56,927 bases of DNA from contig JABJBS010000232.1 of assembly GCA_018668695.1 (NCBI GenBank), forward strand, positions 1 to 56,927, read 5' to 3'. The translations under genes were made by a program, and so were the position numbers. This document shows positions 54,336 to 56,927 of the stretch, one piece after another. Every line of letters begins with the position of its first letter. Position 1 is the stretch's first letter. Below the pieces are notes generated by a model that was given only the letters and a program-made list of their open reading frames with translations, did not search any database and was not told the origin of the DNA. This DNA is from Deltaproteobacteria bacterium (lineage in GTDB: Bacteria > Myxococcota > XYA12-FULL-58-9 > JABJBS01).

Positions 54336-56414
54336 TTATACTTCTACCATAGAAGATGGCACCCAGATTTTAAAGGCTGCGCCGCCCAACTCAGAATCCC
54401 CAATCGAAAGAACCGCCTGGTGCTCTTTAAGAATCCTCTCGGTAATGGCCATCCCCAGCCCCGTGCCTTTTCCAATGGGCTTGGTCGTAAAAAACGCTTC
54501 GTGAATTTTTTCACGCAGTTCCATGGGAACTCCCGTACCATTATCTTCAACAAGAATCTCGACTCCCTCATGGCCCTCTCGTGAGCACGCACTACCCGAA
54601 ATACGAATATGTCCTTGCGGATCTTTGAGCCCAGAATTTACCTGCCGCTCCTCGATCGCATCGGCTGCATTGGAAATCAAATTCGTAAAAACTTGGCCAA
54701 GCTGAGACCGGTGACAAATCACTGAAGGAACCTGATCACAGTCCAACTCTAGATTTAGAAACTTCACTCGATTCCGCATCACGATACATACTTCCTCTAC
54801 CAACTTGCGAATGTCTTCCGAGGAACGACTTTTTGCATCGGACCGGCTGTAGTTTCTTACCGCCTGATTCATTTCCTGAATTTTTTCCAGCCCAACTTCA
54901 ACGTAACCAATTTGTTCAGTCTGCTCGTCGAAATGTTGCTTAAGCGCTTGCCAAACTTCTTGTGCGGCCTCATCCTCGCCAACCATTCCATGCAGCATTT
55001 GATAGAGTTCGTTTTGGCTGGTTTTCGTCCCTCGAGCACCGGCCAAGGCGTGCGAAAGCGGACTGCTAATCTCATGTAAAATACCGGCGACCTGCTGACC
55101 CAAACTCGAGAGTTTTTCTGCTTGGATAAGCTGACTGGAAGCTGCGCCCATGTCGGCAGCCAGGACATTGTTTTTCTTTTCCAACTCTTCACTGCGATGC
55201 AGTTGCTTCCAAACATCCAACCGACTTTGTTCAAGCGCTTCCTGAGTAACCTGCTTTTCCTTCTGCAGTGTGTTTAAGCGGTCTGCGAGGCCAAGAGACA
55301 AGAGTGCCAACTGAATAACCTCACCCACCTGAACCGCGTTTTCGGTAAGCGGCGTTCGTGGCACTACCCCGAACTTGTTCAAGGCATAAAAAATGGCGGT
55401 CGTGAAATAAACGCTGAAGGCCAGTAGATAAAACCTGGGCTCTCGAGCAGATGTCTTCAAAACAAGGTAAGTCGCACAAGTTAGGGTAACCATAGTCATG
55501 GACAAAGTTAGGACCATGAAACATTTAATACTCACCGAGTAAGGAATGAAAAAGGTAAGAGGAATCAGGGCAACATAGGTTCCAATCGCAACCTTGAAGC
55601 CCCAGTCTAGCTTAGGAAGCTCTTTGGGGATGCCTAGAAACTCGCGACTAAAACCAAACATCCCAATACCCGCAAAGCTTCCGGTGACCACTGTGGCAAC
55701 GGAGTTCCAGTAGGGATAGTCCGGCCACAAATACTGATAACTGTATCCACGTGTCGTCGCTTGCAATAGCCCCCAACCCACTCCGTAAATCACATAGAGT
55801 AGAAACAAGCGTTCTCGAGTCGATGTGTAAATAAAGAAGTTATAGAGCACCATAATCAGTACAATCCCCAAATACATACCCATAAGGAGACTGCGCTTTG
55901 GAGCCTGGCGGTTAAAAACTTCTTCTGGCATTAAGGTCAGTGGAACCTGGAACGAGCTGGATGTTCGTATTCTTAGAAAGAGATCGGTTGGAACATCACG
56001 CGACATGTTCACGGGGTATACGAAAAAAGGATTCTCAATCGGACGTTTGTTAAAATTAATCTCATCGCCGCCAACGAAAGATGTCGTCACGCCATCCTGC
56101 ACCACGTAAAATTCGATGTAGTCGATTAAAGCATACTCGAGCTTCAGTACCGACTTCTCTGCCATCACTCCCGGCTCTATCCGCTGATGAAACCAGTAAG
56201 TCGACTTGGAAAACCCAAACGATAAAACGTCGGACTCACCGACCTGGATGTTGTCCCCACGAAACCGTGTTATCGCATCGTTTAACGTGAACTGTTTTTC
56301 ATCCTCCATGAAATACTTTAGGCCCTTGCCAAGCTTCATGGACGCTTCATCTGCTCCCCAAACATTCTCTGGGATGAGCAATAGAGCCAAGACAAACCAG
56401 CCGCACCCCTTCAT
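54336..56414 (-). CDS. 7TMR-DISM histidine kinase
   Basis: A 692-residue sensor kinase. Signal peptide 1-20, then a periplasmic 7TMR-DISMED2-like sugar/ligand domain to about residue 165. Seven membrane helices (about 175-375) include LLMGMYLGIVLIMVLYNFFIYTSTRERLFLLYVIYGVGWGLLQ. A coiled coil leads to the dimerisation helix with phospho-His447 (GILHEISSPLSH). The ATPase domain has the N box (QVFTNLISNAADAIEE), G1 (VEDNGTGVP) and G2 (GKGTGLGMAITERI). Its ATG overlaps the TGA of the upstream gene as ATGA. Confidence 0.92.
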   Translation of the reverse strand: MKGCGWFVLALLLIPENVWGADEASMKLGKGLKYFMEDEKQFTLNDAITRFRGDNIQVGESDVLSFGFSKSTYWFHQRIEPGVMAEKSVLKLEYALIDYIEFYVVQDGVTTSFVGGDEINFNKRPIENPFFVYPVNMSRDVPTDLFLRIRTSSSFQVPLTLMPEEVFNRQAPKRSLLMGMYLGIVLIMVLYNFFIYTSTRERLFLLYVIYGVGWGLLQATTRGYSYQYLWPDYPYWNSVATVVTGSFAGIGMFGFSREFLGIPKELPKLDWGFKVAIGTYVALIPLTFFIPYSVSIKCFMVLTLSMTMVTLTCATYLVLKTSAREPRFYLLAFSVYFTTAIFYALNKFGVVPRTPLTENAVQVGEVIQLALLSLGLADRLNTLQKEKQVTQEALEQSRLDVWKQLHRSEELEKKNNVLAADMGAASSQLIQAEKLSSLGQQVAGILHEISSPLSHALAGARGTKTSQNELYQMLHGMVGEDEAAQEVWQALKQHFDEQTEQIGYVEVGLEKIQEMNQAVRNYSRSDAKSRSSEDIRKLVEEVCIVMRNRVKFLNLELDCDQVPSVICHRSQLGQVFTNLISNAADAIEERQVNSGLKDPQGHIRISGSACSREGHEGVEILVEDNGTGVPMELREKIHEAFFTTKPIGKGTGLGMAITERILKEHQAVLSIGDSELGGAAFKIWVPSSMVEV

Positions 56415-56927
56415 GTCGATGCGCCGGGCGCTTTGAAATCCAGTTTCAATTTATAGCTGGCAACGGGTTGCTCCGGACTGGCTTGGTCCTTTGTAAGCTC
56501 ACCACCAATTTGGGCAATCAATTGGCGAGCAATACGCACTGATTCCTCTTCTGCGACATTCATCAGGCCATCACGCCCTGACTGGTTCACCCGAATCATG
56601 AGCTCAATCCCGTCAACATTATCATTTGCGATGATTTCAACGCTCCGAGGCCGGTCCTTTTTAGCTGGGTCGAACGCATCCAATAAAACCAACCGGAATG
56701 CATGAACCACCAGGTATGGATTGACGCGGCAAGAAAAGTCCTCACACCCATTCAACTCATATGCGAACGGTGTATCGTCAATACGTCCAGGGTCCAGAGC
56801 ATCGTGTAATCGCTCGATAGCCTGCTCTAGACTTTCCGCCAAAGTGATTGGGTACCAGGAGTCACCATCCACACCCGTTAGGCCTCGCATCTCGCTGATC
56901 ACCTCGGCTACTTTTCGTACGCCCGTC
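56411..56927 (-). CDS. Degenerate histidine-kinase-like protein (N-terminus outside window)
   Basis: At least 171 codons read in from the right edge. The visible start (TGVRKVAEVISEMRGLTGVDGDS) resembles the second dimerisation helix of a kinase. The rest has an ATPase-domain layout, with NPYLVVHAFRLVLLDAFDP in the N-box position and EEESVRIARQLIAQIGGEL near the end. The catalytic Asn and glycine-rich G1/G2 boxes are missing. It may be a scaffold or phosphotransfer-type protein. Its stop is ATGA-coupled to the 7TMR-DISM kinase. The true start is not in the window. Confidence 0.65.
   Translation of the reverse strand, partial: TGVRKVAEVISEMRGLTGVDGDSWYPITLAESLEQAIERLHDALDPGRIDDTPFAYELNGCEDFSCRVNPYLVVHAFRLVLLDAFDPAKKDRPRSVEIIANDNVDGIELMIRVNQSGRDGLMNVAEEESVRIARQLIAQIGGELTKDQASPEQPVASYKLKLDFKAPGAST

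Overview
The window most resembles a chromosome segment of a Myxococcota-type (formerly deltaproteobacterial) Gram-negative bacterium of moderate GC. This is an inference from content. The signs are many lipoproteins with lipoboxes, a DUF4215 ('Myxococcus Cys-rich') repeat protein, MopE-like DxDGD/QDCDG motifs, a MYXO-CTERM-like anchor, a choice-of-anchor L protein, outer-membrane FadL and Omp85 proteins, and several class III cyclases. I saw no rRNA, tRNA, CRISPR, insertion sequence or phage genes.

Layout. 1-2.9 kb: 5' part of a giant nidogen/DUF4215 surface protein. 3.1-7 kb: lipoprotein, SRPBCC protein, then a translationally coupled pair (zinc-ribbon/MopE lipoprotein plus radical SAM/SPASM enzyme), and a DUF924 protein. 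7.1-9.2 kb: two secreted lipoproteins behind a promoter and hairpin leader. 9.2-15.6 kb: DbpA helicase, a secreted caleosin-like protein, DUF1971, nitroreductase, Old Yellow Enzyme, an esterase lipoprotein and a small zinc ribbon. 15.8-18 kb: vicinal-Cys membrane protein, ferrochelatase and amphi-Trp protein. 18-19.5 kb: a FadR-type regulator and its unknown partner behind a 25-bp palindromic operator. 20-24.7 kb: FadL, a 2OG oxygenase, a helical-repeat protein and a one-POTRA Omp85 protein. 24.9-31 kb: class III cyclase, MYXO-CTERM protein, copper monooxygenase and a choice-of-anchor L lipoprotein. 31.4-38.9 kb: SRPBCC/alcohol dehydrogenase/possible cysteine-peptidase-fold operon, FMO and TauE pair, FkbM methyltransferase and a DUF374 acyltransferase. 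39-49.8 kb: GH35 lipoprotein, START protein, IlvE, a cytochrome c/copper monooxygenase and two large lipoproteins. 50-53 kb: a photolyase locus with a split photolyase-like pair facing a full-length enzyme. 53-56.9 kb: a three-gene signalling operon (degenerate kinase-like protein, 7TMR-DISM histidine kinase, receiver-cyclase).

Most interesting points. (1) A secreted bacterial caleosin keeps both haem-ligand histidine motifs of the plant/fungal peroxygenases. (2) A photolyase is split into a FAD-domain gene and a Rossmann-like-domain gene, coupled by ATGA. (3) A zinc-ribbon lipoprotein is coupled by ATGA to a radical SAM/SPASM enzyme, which could be a modification system. (4) Two peptidylglycine-monooxygenase-like copper enzymes occur, one fused to a c-type haem site. 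(5) Two structured hairpin regions in intergenic DNA are not explained by the genes. All family calls come from reading motifs; no database search was run.
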